Notes under the pieces: model-generated
Seen by the model: only the letters and a program-made list of their open reading frames with translations
Databases searched by the model: none
What the model was told of the DNA's origin: nothing
Shown here: positions 10,842 to 23,500 of the stretch, one piece after another
How positions within the stretch are numbered: the stretch's first letter is position 1
How the letters are laid out: the number at the start of each line of letters is the position of its first letter
From: Siderastrea radians
Taxonomy: Eukaryota; Cnidaria; Anthozoa; Scleractinia; Rhizangiidae
Length of the DNA stretch: 64,000 bases
Direction of reading: 5' to 3'
Assembly: GCA_964017195.1 (NCBI GenBank)
Contig: OZ024898.1
Span: forward strand, 16,010,975-16,074,974
Position numbers and translations under genes: made by a program

Positions 10842-13800
10842 TTAAAGAGATGTGTATCCTCTAGAACCATATTTCAAGGCTTTAAGCAATGAGGCCTTCA
10901 GTGCTGCATACTCTGTTTGTTCTGAAGACAATGACAACCTGTAAAGGCATGCTTTGCTCTCTGGAAGGCTTGAAGGTGATTTTCCGTCGTCAACACAAAC
11001 ATATAGATTTTGGCCTGTTGGTGGTAATATCTCCCAACCTGTCCAGAATGCTAGCAAATCTTTAACACCTGCACTGGCTGCCAAAAGAAAAAAAAACATG
11101 GTACTTAATAGGTGATTAAAAGGGTTCAGCAGTTTCACGAAAAATGTTTAAGAAAAATGATCTGTTTTGATGACAATTTCTTTCACAGTGAATGCACAGC
11201 TAGACTTAGTAAGGATGCCCCATTATCTATACAGTACGAATGCACTACAGTTGTAGGAGTAAGTCCTGTATAAACTACTGAAGGCTATCCTGTCTTTTCA
11301 AAATCAAGCACTCCCTCCCTCCTTCCCTCCCACCCAATGAAGAAGATTGAGAAAACACTATGTTCTGAACTGTTTTGTACAGTAATAACTATCCCTTGTA
11401 CAAAACAGGACATTACATAGTTTTCGCAGTCACCATTAATTGCTCCTGAAAGTTATAGTCATAAAGGCATTCAGCTCACTTTAAACTGCCATACACATGA
11501 ATTATTTGTCCCAGTTGATGCATTCTAAACTAGAAATCACATGAAAATTTACAATCTCACTACAGTTTATAAACTGAATTAAAGTAATGTACTCATTAAA
11601 AAGAAATGTCAATGATTAAATGCTGTGATTACCATATCATGGTAATTATAACCAATGTAAACTCCAACATCACTTTTCAATAACGCACAAACTACACGTG
11701 CCACCCACCTTCATTCTCATGAGATATGTCATCCACAAACTGGAACAAGAAACCCTTGAGAGTCTCCCCCTGCGAATGGACTGGATTCTCCAGGACAATT
11801 CGCTCCTTCACATCTTTTGGATCGACTACCGACTCAGCCTCGCGGGGAAAGACAACTTTGGCCATCTCTTGATGAGCTTTTAAATAGTTAACAAGAGAAA
11901 GTTCGTTCATTCCTGAAACTAAGTCATTAAGCTCATTACGGCGCTTCTCAATAACATTGTAGACCAAAATGCGCTGAAGAGCTATGTGCCTTTGTTCACC
12001 AGAAAGGGGGACTTGAAGTATTCCTGCCTCATCACGGTAAGGTCGCAGGAACTCCAGAAGGTCATCTGTTACCTCTTGATCCTTATCCAAACTTGTCAAC
12101 TGTACAAGTATAAAAACATGCAGTTAACCAATTCTAACTGCAAAACAGTTACATGGGTAAAGAAACAAAGGTAGAATTAAAATTCACAGTAAGCTCCAGT
12201 CAGAATATTTGAATGTTTATCTTGTTGCTGTTTGTTTGAAATGTAAAACTGATAAATACGGTATTATTTACAAAAGAAAAAAGCTGCTAAAATCTGAGAG
12301 GGCAGCAAACTGTTTGCTATCTGCAAACTAGGTGGTATACAGTTGTAACAGTTATAAACAAAACTCTTTTTACCAAAAGTCTGCTTCTATTCGTTTAGGA
12401 AAATACATGAAAGTAAAACTTCTTCTGTTGAAAGCCAGCCAGGCAACTATTGTTTATTCAATATTCGCTACAGTTGCATAAAGTTTCCCTTTAATTTAAA
12501 ACAAGAAGTTTTTGTCACGCTTTTGACGTTTTTTTTTTTAGAAGGAGATCGGAAAATAGACACTGGAAATTGGACAATTGAGGAAAATTAACACAAGAGC
12601 AATATTACAACTAACCTCGATAAGGGCCTGTCGTAATTCGTAGTCAGGAATGTCTTCAATTGTTAGTGAATCGATACTACCTGAACAAAAGTAGTCGACC
12701 ACTGCTTGTGATATGCCATATGTTGGGGGTCCACCATGGAGAAAGGAATGTGCCATCATTCTTCCAACACTTTTGAAAAACCCACCACCACATAGAAATG
12801 CATTAGGAACTGGAACTTTATGGTCTGTTTCTCCCTCGAACACTAAGGTTTGCTGTGCCTCTTCTAACGGAAAACCATTCTGAACCATGCCCATTAAGAG
12901 GCTGAAGAATTCTCGCACGGGCCCGTCCCCCACACCTCGCTCGTTTTCGAATTTGACCCTTAAACTGGAAAAAAGTCCCGAGTTGGGCTTTTTGTAAATG
13001 GTTAAGACATCAGTTGCAAACTCTTCCTGCAATCTGTTGATGTAAATTCTCAAAGGAGGCCCATCAGGTTTTAGAAAACGCCTCCGGTACCTCACTGCAG
13101 AATCAACACCATTGGTTTCTACACTGAAGGGAGACTGTAGAAGATCCATGTCATCTTCACCCAAGTCATCTCTTGTGTTGCTTGCACCACTGCTGGTGCT
13201 TGGAGTACCTTAAATGTACACAATACAGTTGAACATTACAATAAATATAAGACCAGTTAATATATCAACCCTCCCTTCTGAACTCGTGAAAAATAGTAAC
13301 AACGATAATGATAATAATGACAATGATAACCACAAAGGAGGCAAGCGTGGCCGAGTGGTTTAGGGCACTGGTGTTGTAATCCGGAGGTCCCCGGTTCAAA
13401 ACCTGCCCCTTCCACTAGCTGGATTTGTTCTCGTTAGTCCCGAGTTCAAATCCTTGGTCACGCTTTGTATATAGCCAACTGGTCTGCCTCCTGCCAGTTG
13501 GGATTTTTAACCGTGTTATGTTCATTTAAAATGCTTGTTTCCACTGTTTCAGTGGCATGCCTGTAAACTAGCTATCTCGAAGCTAATGTCATGACCACTA
13601 TAAACAACATTTTACAATTTTTTACATTACAAAGATAATGGTAATTATAACAATTCATAATATACATTGTATGTACTACTCACTATCCCATTGGATGAGT
13701 CGTGAGGCAGCAAGGCCTGCATCTCCCCCACTTTCCATCAACACTGCCCTAATTGACTCTTCATTTTCTTGTGGGAAAAGTGCGTTCAACTCAGTCAATG

Positions 13801-16292
13801 TCTCGCTGGCCTAAAATATAAAGATTTCAAAGCCTGAGTGAGCAATGTTGCAATAATAAATCATAGTTTCAATATGACTGTGCAGGCACATGACTTATTT
13901 ATTGTCAATGATTACAAAAAAAAATCTTAATGACCTGACTGCAATGATGGAAGCCAATATGATCAGGTAGCTGGAGTGAATGAATACTGCCATCATTACC
14001 ATTACTGGCAACATTGGTATCACAGACAACATTACTATCACTAGTAACATCTGGCTGTTCTTGGGCAATGCTGCAATTCCTCTGATGGATTCTCACTTGT
14101 GTAATAATGACTTGTTCACCACACTTTATACAGTTCACCTTAGGAGCATCATTAGCACTCACATCCTAATAGACAGAATCATAAGATTGGATCACGACTA
14201 TGTTTTCACAAGCTCTCTGTTGAGCAAAGGAAGGACTTAAGACTTAAACTATTAAATCTAAAAATTATTCACAAGGAATCCTCACAATCTTCTTTCAGTT
14301 TCAATTAGTAGGTATTTTTTAAAATATAACATTATTACTTGTTGAACATATTTTTATTTAATTTATCTTTCTCCTGATGGAGGTGAGGCGAGCATTTTCA
14401 TAAGTTCCTGGGTGTACTTGTAGATAAAGGTAGGGTCAGATAGTACAGAACTATTCATAGATAGAAACGACTCCCCAAGCTTTTAGCTTTGATAATTGTT
14501 TTAAATTATATCTATCCACGTGTATGCTCAGTGGCAGGTCCAGACCTTCAGATAAGGGGGGGGGGCTCTCGAAAAAAACTTTTCCGGCCCTTCGGGCCTC
14601 TATTTGTTCTAAATGCTTGTCCTAAGGCACTCTTGTGGTACTGCACTGTGAACCCCTTTGATGGACAAGGAATTTCTATTAACTGCCTGGTGTTTCCTTC
14701 GCTATTAATTTATTATAATGATGTAGACTATCTTTTAGAATCTCTGCACCTGGAACATTTTACATAGATGTTACCATCCATTTTAAGGTAAAGAGATGTT
14801 ACACCACACTGACCCTCTACATTCTACAACACAAAATACATACTGTCAAGACTAAGAAGTACCTGATCAGATGTAGAGGTTGCCTTCTCTTTGGCAGGGC
14901 AGTTAAGCATGTGTTGTTTAATGACTGTTACAGGAAACTTGTCTTTGCAATTTATACATTCCTCACGAGGTACATTATCTCCAACTTGGGAATCATCAAC
15001 AACACTTTCCTAGTACAAAGCAAGTCACATTTGAAAAGATTGACATCAAAATTGGGCGGGGCTGGAGTACATTGTAAGTTCCCTTTTTTTAAGGATTGGC
15101 AAGATTGGGGAAAATTAATGAAAATTAATGCAGGTGCATTTTAAACAGTGGAAATCGCAGGTTAGATTTTTCAGTCAAGACACATCATCCTGATTGAATC
15201 TTGCAACTGAAAATTTTAATTCTGTTATATCATTAGCTCTCAAAAGGATTGGGACAAAAAGTTGATGTCAAAATATGATTATGTACAGCAAAATGGATAG
15301 CCAACCTCGAGGCAGAGCCTGTAATTTCCTTCCATCCTTATAAATTCCTCCCCCCTCTCCCATCCCTGCAAAAATACACCGCAGACATCCTGAGAGTATA
15401 CAGAGCTGAATAAAAACATCTCATGTAAAATAATAAGATTAATGTATGCACACTTTCCCTGTCTGGGAGGAGGCTTCCCCGTGATTTTTTTGGTTCCTCT
15501 TTGCAGTAACACTTTTGCCAGATGTTTCTTATTTCATTTATCTTTCACTTCGAAAAAATTCTTTCATAAATCAGCAAAATCTTTTATTAACAAAGTTATG
15601 TTATCTGCACGTACCTCTTCAACATCTGGTGAAGTGTCTAAACTTCTCTGCAGGGGGCGTATGTAAGCAAGCGCTTGGCCCAGGCCAGATTCGTTTCTTA
15701 AAAAATTTACACTATATCCAGTCGTCGCTGGAGGCTTCAAGACACACAAACCACGCACGGAAGTCGAAGCACCACTTCTCAAAATTTCAAAGCCGCCTCC
15801 TGTCACCAGTTTAGGGTATGCTTGCTCCAATTTCTCTTTCACCTTGACAGCGTTGTCTTTGGCTCCAAAGACGATCATTTTTCTGCCAAGACCACACAAC
15901 TGCAACTCTAATTTCTCACTACGCGACGGGGCACTATCAGCTAATCGATCAGCCATACAGAAGAATTCGTGGGTCCAGGTTTCTTTTGGGACATATAACG
16001 CACTCTTCTGTCGCTTTGCTGGTGGTGCAAATCGTGACGACCTTGATTGATTCCTGGATGAATTATACCCGGCGAACAGACTTCGAAAATTTTGCATAAC
16101 TCCTTGCCCGATACTGCTACTGTTATTCTGTTGAGTGGAGTCGGTATTTGGCTCATTTGAAGCACTTGGATCCGAATCTTCGTTCGATCGTTCCAGTAGA
16201 TTCTGCACTACGCGAAGTAGGCTAACAGCTCTCTCACGAGGATTACGAGAGCCGCTGCTCTCCGCCATCTTTGCAGCTTTGCAGAGTGACAA
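10842..16292 (-). CDS. HECT-domain E3 ubiquitin-protein ligase (UBZ-UBZ-CUE-HECT; G2E3-like in the broad sense)
   Basis: Exons are 15615-16292, 14863-15009, 13935-14165, 13684-13810, 12616-13208, 11709-12099 and 10842-11077. Phases match throughout and sum to 2403 nt, or 800 aa. Residues 1-226 are a Ser/Asn-rich start followed by a conserved-looking domain containing WTHEFFCMADR, LQLCGLGRK and GLGQALAYIRPLQ. Two zinc fingers with identical CX2CX11HX3C spacing follow (C244/C247/H259/C263 and C287/C290/H302/C306), resembling UBZ ubiquitin-binding fingers. Residues about 353-394 (TLTELNALFP...AASRLI) resemble a CUE domain. From about residue 430 to the end is HECT, with FENERGVGDGPVREFF in the N-lobe and catalytic Cys766 in SKACLYRL, 34 residues from the C-terminus as expected. 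It should take ubiquitin from an E2 onto that Cys and pass it to substrates. A second ATG at codon 9 (16268) is an equally good start. The exact orthologue is unknown. Confidence 0.88.
13338..13608 (+). mobile_element. tRNA-derived SINE
   Basis: The head is tRNA-like, with an A box (TGGCCGAGTGG) and a B box (GGTTCAAAACC) in the usual spacing, starting near GCAAGCGTGG. A body follows containing GCCTCCTGCCAGTTGGGATTT and AGTGGCATGC. The cloverleaf does not close, so it is not a functional tRNA gene. It is inserted, antisense, in the intron between the CUE-like and HECT-encoding exons of the ligase gene. Confidence 0.8.
14525..14625. repeat. MITE-like fragment
   Basis: A short block contains GGCAGGTCCAGACCTTCAGATAAGG, a run of nine or more G, and the palindromic CCGGCCCTTCGGGCC. 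It looks like the end of a dispersed inverted-repeat element, but no opposite end was found. It lies in an intron of the HECT ligase gene. Confidence 0.35.
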
Positions 16293-17560
16293 ATGTTAGC
16301 ATAAATTATCTTTCCGCGGGAAAACTATGCACAATTTATTACTCGCACCAGACCTTAGCGGCCGAGCTCCAATGAGACCCGGATTTGGAATAACAGAATT
16401 CGAAACACGAATAATCGAATCGCAGTTCGCATAATACAACCCAATGTGTTATTGTAGAACAAAATTCGCAACGAATAATCGAATCGCAGTTCGCATAACA
16501 GAATGTGGAACAAGACAGTGTGTTAGCAAGAACATAATCGAAACACAAAGAATCGAATGCAAGGGCATCAAAAACAACAGCGATGTTTTGCCGAACATAA
16601 TTGAGAACACGAAAAACACAATTCCTAACATCAAAAACACCAGCGAAAATATTAAAAACCGCATTGGCTTTCAGCATAACCAAATCCGAAACTTAAATTT
16701 GGCGGTAATCACCCCTCATATGAGTGAGTGGCGATTTTTATCATTATTGATTGCTGATTTTGATTGATTAGTTTATATTTGCAAAAAAAGGAACATATCA
16801 AGTGAATTGAAAAAATAGATGTCACAAATATTTCTGAAAAATACATATGAAAAAGAATAACAAAATGCACGGTTGGAGACTGGCACTGGCAATGCTCGTG
16901 CAATGTTGATCTTAAAATTCAGATGTTCATCCTCATATATTTCACCAATCTAGTGCCACAAAATGCTGCAAAACAGCATATGTCAAAATACCATCAACAA
17001 AAATCTCTTAGCAACAACACCAGATCTGTAGTTAAGTCTCCCCCCTTAACAGCAGCCTGGCCCTCATAACCGGCATCCCCTGGGCACGAGGCTGAGGGTC
17101 TGAAACTGTGAAAAATAAATCCCTAAAATACCACAGGTAGCCAAAGTTTTAGTTACGACTGAAAATCAATAAATTTCTATGAAATTATGTAACAGTGTTT
17201 TTTTGTTTATAACTAAGTACTTACTTGCCAACTGGGGCAAAGGTTTGCTCTCCGAGCGAGAATGAATGTCTTTCTAATTTATCCTCCCAACAATACTATG
17301 ATAATTATAATGCTTGAAGGGCAGAGAGGCCATTCCCTTCCCAGCGGCATGTCCCCGTATAGACCACATAAGGGAGTACCCAGTGGGGTCATTCGCTGAG
17401 AGAGCAAATAACAGTCATGAGATGTCATTAGATGTAAATATAAGTCCACAAAAGATAGATTGGCATCAATATAGTAAATGCAACACTGCTGATAAAGTGG
17501 GTTATAGGCTGAGCTCAGGGCCAGGCTGGACACAATGGCTTGGAGCAGAAAACGTACTGA
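16293..17560. other. Intergenic region between MORN2 and the HECT ligase
   Basis: No exon-like sequence was seen. The first part (16330-16700) holds a direct repeat of about 27 bp containing AATCGAATCGCAGTTCGCAT at about 16408 and 16473, within a stretch with many ATCGAA motifs. The rest is A/T-rich. The promoter of the minus-strand HECT ligase must lie here, but no TATA or Inr element could be singled out. Confidence 0.5.
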
Positions 17561-17563
17561 TAC

Positions 17564-17569
17564 TTTATT
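17564..17569 (-). terminator. Polyadenylation signal of MORN2
   Basis: AATAAA on the minus strand lies 29 nt downstream of the MORN2 stop codon (17598-17600). It is the first canonical hexamer after the stop. Confidence 0.7.
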
Positions 17570-17597
17570 TGTACATATTTTACACTGTATTTACATT

Positions 17598-20500
17598 TTA
17601 CATGTTTAATTTGAACTTGAGTGCAGGAGCAGCTTTGTGGGTGAAGGTGCCATACCAGACTTGTGAGTGTACATCTGTAAATGTTCCCTGGCCTTCAAGT
17701 CTGTAGCACAAAATAAAAAACAATAATTTGTATCAATAGTGAGAAGCACTCTGATATGTTAACAGTTTTGTTACTTACTTGTTTTCATTGAAGTTTCCCT
17801 CATAAAATGAGCCATCTGGCCAAGTATATTTCCCGTATCCATGGAACATGTTATTAACAAATTCACCCTTCAATAAAACACATACAACATGTGCATTAGT
17901 TTCTACAAAAGCAACAACCACCACCTTAATTTTATTATTCTAATCATACAAAATTCCACCACCTGCTATTATAGCAAAGGTTGGTCGAGCTGGGAGAAGT
18001 ATTATTTAACTGGCTTGAATAGATACACATAAATGGCATACATAGTACGACTTTGGTCAAAGGTAGTGGGATTAGTGCTGATTAGTGTACATGATGATCC
18101 CTTGCATGTGACTGTCATGGCCGTAAGTCATATTCTTGCGCTAAAGATGGTGCGTCCTAGCTCATACAGAGGTATTTTTGCAAAGGTTATGACTATGGGG
18201 AAAAAGCAGACCTAGCAAGACCTATTGGAATCTAAAAAGAAAAATGTGGGTAGCCACGCAGTTTTTCCTGAGATAATTAAACAACCATAATTCTAAGAAA
18301 GCTTTAAAATACCAAGAACGTATGGCATTTTCTTTCCAAATTTAAGCTCAAATTATCTCTGAAAAACGCATGGTCACCCCCAATTTTCTTTTTGGATTCT
18401 GATAGCCCCAACTTGCTGTGATATGCTTTTTTCCACAAAGTCATAACCGCGCAAAAATACCGTTGCATTAGTGGCAAATTCCTTAAGAAACTTGAATACT
18501 GCAGAACGTATGTGCAGTAACAAAAGGAGGGAGCGTCCTTAAGGTGGCTCCCTAAAGTTTCTACAAAAGTAACTATAGAACTGGCAAGACTTACAAAAGA
18601 AACCCTAGTTCTGTTGTCTTGCAATCTTTGCTCCTGAATTTTACCAGAAAGGTAACCAAATGATATAATAACCCTTATTTTTCAGTTTTTGCTTCTCAGG
18701 CATAGGCCATTGTCATGGCAACATAACCTCTAAAGAATGACCGATATTTTCCATTAATTCGTCTTTTTTCTTCAATATTTTGATTTTCCCTCGGTGAAAT
18801 TTTTTTAAACTTTCCTATTTTGTGAAAATGATTTCGACTAACATTTTGCAGGGGAAAAAATATGGGGTCGTTCAGATGGATTCACCGATGTCAGATGATG
18901 TCTTATTTTTAACCATTAAACTGAATTGCTCTGACAGAATTTTTCCAAAAAATAATATGTGAAAGGTAGCCTTAGTTAGTACCTCAATATGTGCAAAATT
19001 TAAAAAAAAATTCACCAAAGGAAACGTGAGAAAATTCACTGTTAACTTTGCTTGTTTTGGCTCTGTTGACGTCAGGAAAAACCTACGATTTCATGTGAGC
19101 GCGTGCAGATTACTACAACTCACATCATCAGCGCGCGCAGGGTCATAAAACTATAGGGAGCCACCTTATAAAGTAACATTGTTTACAGTTTAATGTTTTC
19201 AGTCTTCATTATCTTGTGTTTATTAATTATTGTATTTAAACTAATTTTCTACCTCATAGAGGACATAACGTGTCTCATTTGTGCTTTTCCCTTTGAGCTC
19301 TTACTTTCTGTTCTTTCCACGTAATTACTTGACACATTGTACATTATTGTATGTTGAGTTGAACATTCGATCCCCCAAAAGAAATGAAAGGCCCCAGGCC
19401 TCTAATAGGGAAAAGGTAATGTTTCGAAGCACTCAGATGCAATAATTTAACTGAATTTTTTAAGTGGAACTTGAGAAGTCAGCAAACTTTTAATGCTTGT
19501 GAAGCTGACAATACATTGTGTGGTTCCAGAAAATATCCATACCCCCCATGGGAAGTAGGACCCCCCCCCCCACCAACAATGTGGCAATTTATGGCAATTT
19601 TGTGGTAAAACCAAAAGTTTTTTGTAAAATCCACTTCAACTATTTGTACTTCACTGGAATTTCATCCATTCCTAATAAATTTCAATTGATGCAGCAAAAA
19701 CAGGGCTAAATTGCTGATCAGAAATGGCTTTTTCCAGGATTCAAGAGAGAGACTTTTAAGTAAGGAGGGCAAACACTGAAGATTACTGGTGACCGAGCAC
19801 TTACATCTGATTACATGATGGTCCTCCAAGAACTAGAAATCAAAGGCGTCTTTCAGCGACGCTCATGTCAAATTTATTGTGAGTAGTAATTTCTAAATTT
19901 TTAATTTATGTATAAGACTTTGAATGCAGGGAACCACACAATGCAAAATAAAACTCAACCGATACTTCTTATTGCTGGATCTTGTTTTGTTGAGATGTTC
20001 ATACTAGAGGTCACTGTAACATGTGAATAAACTAACATGATTAAAAGTTAGTGCTCTTTTGCTGTAGTGCCAGCCTTGCAATCAATAATGTTGACAGGCC
20101 AAATGCGACTCCTATTGGTCAAGATGCTGCATCTTTGACCTTCAGAGTCTATCTCTTACGAGTATGTCCTTAAATATTTGTCTAAGCAATGGTTGATTTT
20201 CTAGGAGATGCCATGTACTCAATTTTAAGATTAGGCACGGAAGCACAATATTCTGTAACAAATGGTTAATATTTTATTGTGTTTTTGTTTTCTTTTGTAA
20301 GGCTGCATGACATCCTTTTGTGATGCCTTATTTATGCAAGTGTCTTATCTATTAGGTTGTCGGAATAACTTCTTGCACGTAGCCTTCATTTTATAAAGTT
20401 GTTTATATTCTCTTCAAATGTTTTAGAAAAGTTTGTTCTTAGCAGTCTCAGGGGTCCACCCTTAACAAAGTTGAGGGTGGCAAGAAGTGAAATGCGTGTA

Positions 20501-23500
20501 TTGGAACTCTAGGCTTATGTAGGTTTCAAGTGTGTTCGTATATCAAGGATTGTGTCTTTTTTAAATCCGGATAGTCTCTGTCTTATACTCGTGAAATTTT
20601 ACGATTTGTATAGATAGAGCCTGTGCCTTATCTTTGCCGCCATCTCTTACATTGAGTGCTTTTTCATTTCTCCTACTCTAGTTTTCTAAGTTTGTTTGTG
20701 TTTCTTTCAATCCACCGGTAGTGAACCTTTACGAGTACGCCTAACAGTTTATAATGCTCTGCGTCCTTTCTAATCAATTTGAGTTTGCATATGAAATCTT
20801 TATCTGTGGCAATGTTTCCCCTTGCAGTGGAACCCAAAGTTTTTGGATAAGTGTTTTTTTTACAAGACTTAGTGTTCTTGGAGTTTGGTTATGGACTGTT
20901 TAGGTTTTTTGATTTTGTTTCTAATGTTCTCTTCCGCAGACTCTTCTGTGTCTTGGCGCGCCTTCTTCCGTGGTATCTGCTCGTATATTTTTCACATGGC
21001 TGGTTGAGATGACGTTTTATCTGTGGTTTGCGGGGATTGTTGTTTTGGTGCCTTCTAATGTCAACGGCAGTTTGTCGTTTTGGAGCCTTTAGGTTAGAGC
21101 ACTTCTTTCTACCTGCACACAGGGTGGATCGTTCTCGCCTTCTTCTGCTAGTAATTCTTCCTCAGCAGAATCACTGTTAATTAGGTCTAAAAGCACTGAT
21201 GGGCTATCGCTAAGGTATCCATCTTCTTGAATAATTTTAAAGTTTGCCAATCTTTAATTAATGTTGACAGGCCAAATACGACTCCTATTGGTCCAGATGT
21301 TGTATCTTTGACCTTCAGAGTTTAGCTCTTACGAGTATGTCTTCAAATATTTGTCTAAGGAATGGTCGATTTTCTATGAGATGCCTTATAATTTACTCAA
21401 TTTTAAGATAAGTCACAGAAGGGCGGTATCCTGTAACAAATGGTAATATTTTCTTGTGAGTGTTTGCTTTCTTTTGCAAGGCTGACATCCTTTCATGATG
21501 CCTTATTTCTGCGAGTGTCTTATCTGCCAGTGTTAGGTTATCGGGATAACCTCTTGCACGTAGCCTTCTGGCAGAATTAGAAAAACTGAAAGTTAATCAC
21601 TCATTGCAAGTTACTTTTGTCCACAAAGGCTTCATTCACCTGTCTACATATATACATAATATTTAAATCCAATTTTTTTAACAATTTGACTTACCAATTC
21701 TAGTAACCAAACATAAGCATAAGTGAAATAAAAACTGCATCACATAGCTAACAAAGCTACTGTTGATGTTAAAATATGTTGGATGGATATCATAAATAAA
21801 GCATTTGAAATATGTCGCATGTATAAGTGAATGGGGTCTGCCTGATAAAAGACACGCCCTAGTAAGCTGCAATCTTGCAAACCAATTACAGCACAATGTT
21901 TACCCAAGGCCCGCCTGTTATTTTTTAAAAAGTACTATGGTTTTGTACAGATTTATGCTCCTGATGTATATGTTTAAAATAAAGTTTGGACATAATGTGA
22001 GCGAACAATTTGATTGCATTTTTCTTTCTTTTGCCATAAACTTGTGTTGGAAAACTACGCAATAATATTGTAATTGCTATTTGAAATAAATATTATTGTT
22101 ACAGCTTCAGTTTACTCGCCATCATTAAATACCGATTCTCCCAAGCCTGTTCGTCTTTGTATGGTGAAATCATGTTTCTCACCAGCCCAATGTCAAACAA
22201 ACAGCTTTAATCTTAACACAAAGGAAAACAATCTAGACTACTCATTTCCATAGTACAGTATTTTCTCCATTTTTAAAAAACGCCTTGAATAAACCAAGAT
22301 CAAATTACCTGTGAGTCAATAAATGCCCCCAGCGTTTATCATGTTCATTTGATGCTTAACATGGAAAATTCGTTAAGAGCAATTTAAATAAAACTCCTCT
22401 TTATTTACCTTCAAGCGTGTTGTCTTACAACAATTTGAAGACTTACATAATCTCCAAGAGTATTTGAAAACCTTACATACCGCGTGCATCTAAAAATCTT
22501 CAAATGCTTCACATGCTCAGTGAAACAAATATGACATTTTTGGCTCTTTTTTCCCTCTCCTACGCTCAAAACATTGTTTTGCTCCCTATTAGTCGAATAT
22601 CGACTTACTTCCAGCATAAACATGTTCCTTTTGTATTAGTAAGTGACTACTTCTGCTAGCAGAAGAAAATAGCTAATACCAGATTAAATATTTCGACCCG
22701 CTAAGAATGGTTTACACATTCCATTCTCCGATCACCCACGTTACTTCGTCTCTGTGTGACAGAACATGATCATAAAAAGAGAAAATGAAAATAACAACAA
22801 GAAAAGCAATACTGAAGAAGAACTTATGTCCCGTGAGCAACTTGGCTTACGTTTCCAAGCTCATAGAGGGTGCAGTATTCAACCAGACATATGACCACCT
22901 TGTCTGGTCGGGGCTTTATCCGTTATTACAATCCGCATACCGGAAGTATCATAGTACAGAGACAGCGTTGGTCAAAGTTGCTAATGATATTCTATTGAAT
23001 ATGAACTCACAGCGTGTTCCACTATTAGTGTTATTAGATCTAAGCGCTGCTTTTGACACAGTGGATCATTCGATTCTGCTTCAACGCTTGATGGCTGATT
23101 TTGGTATACGCGGGAAGGCTTTGGGGTGGTTCTCTTCGTACTTGTCAGGGCGTAGCCAGCGTGTTGTGTTGTTTGAGGGGTCTACATCGGACAGCTTCGA
23201 TCTGTGCTTCGGTGTTCCACAAGGCAGCCGCTTCGGTCCACTTCTGTTTGTACTCTATGCCTCCAAGCTCTTTGAGATTGTAGAAGTTCATCTGCCGGAT
23301 GCACACTGTTTCGCTGACGACACCCAACTATACTTGTCCTTTGATCCCAACAGTAGCACGGACCTAGTGAAATCGTTGGATGCCATGGAGCGATGAATTA
23401 GTGACTTATGTAAATGGATGTACCAGAACAAATTAAAGATCAATGATGATAAGACTGAATTTCTTGTAATTGGATCGAAACATCAGTTGCAGAAAATTGA

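Noticed and set aside
13341..13410. Functional tRNA gene
   Set aside because: A and B boxes are present but acceptor and anticodon stems do not pair, and a SINE body follows.
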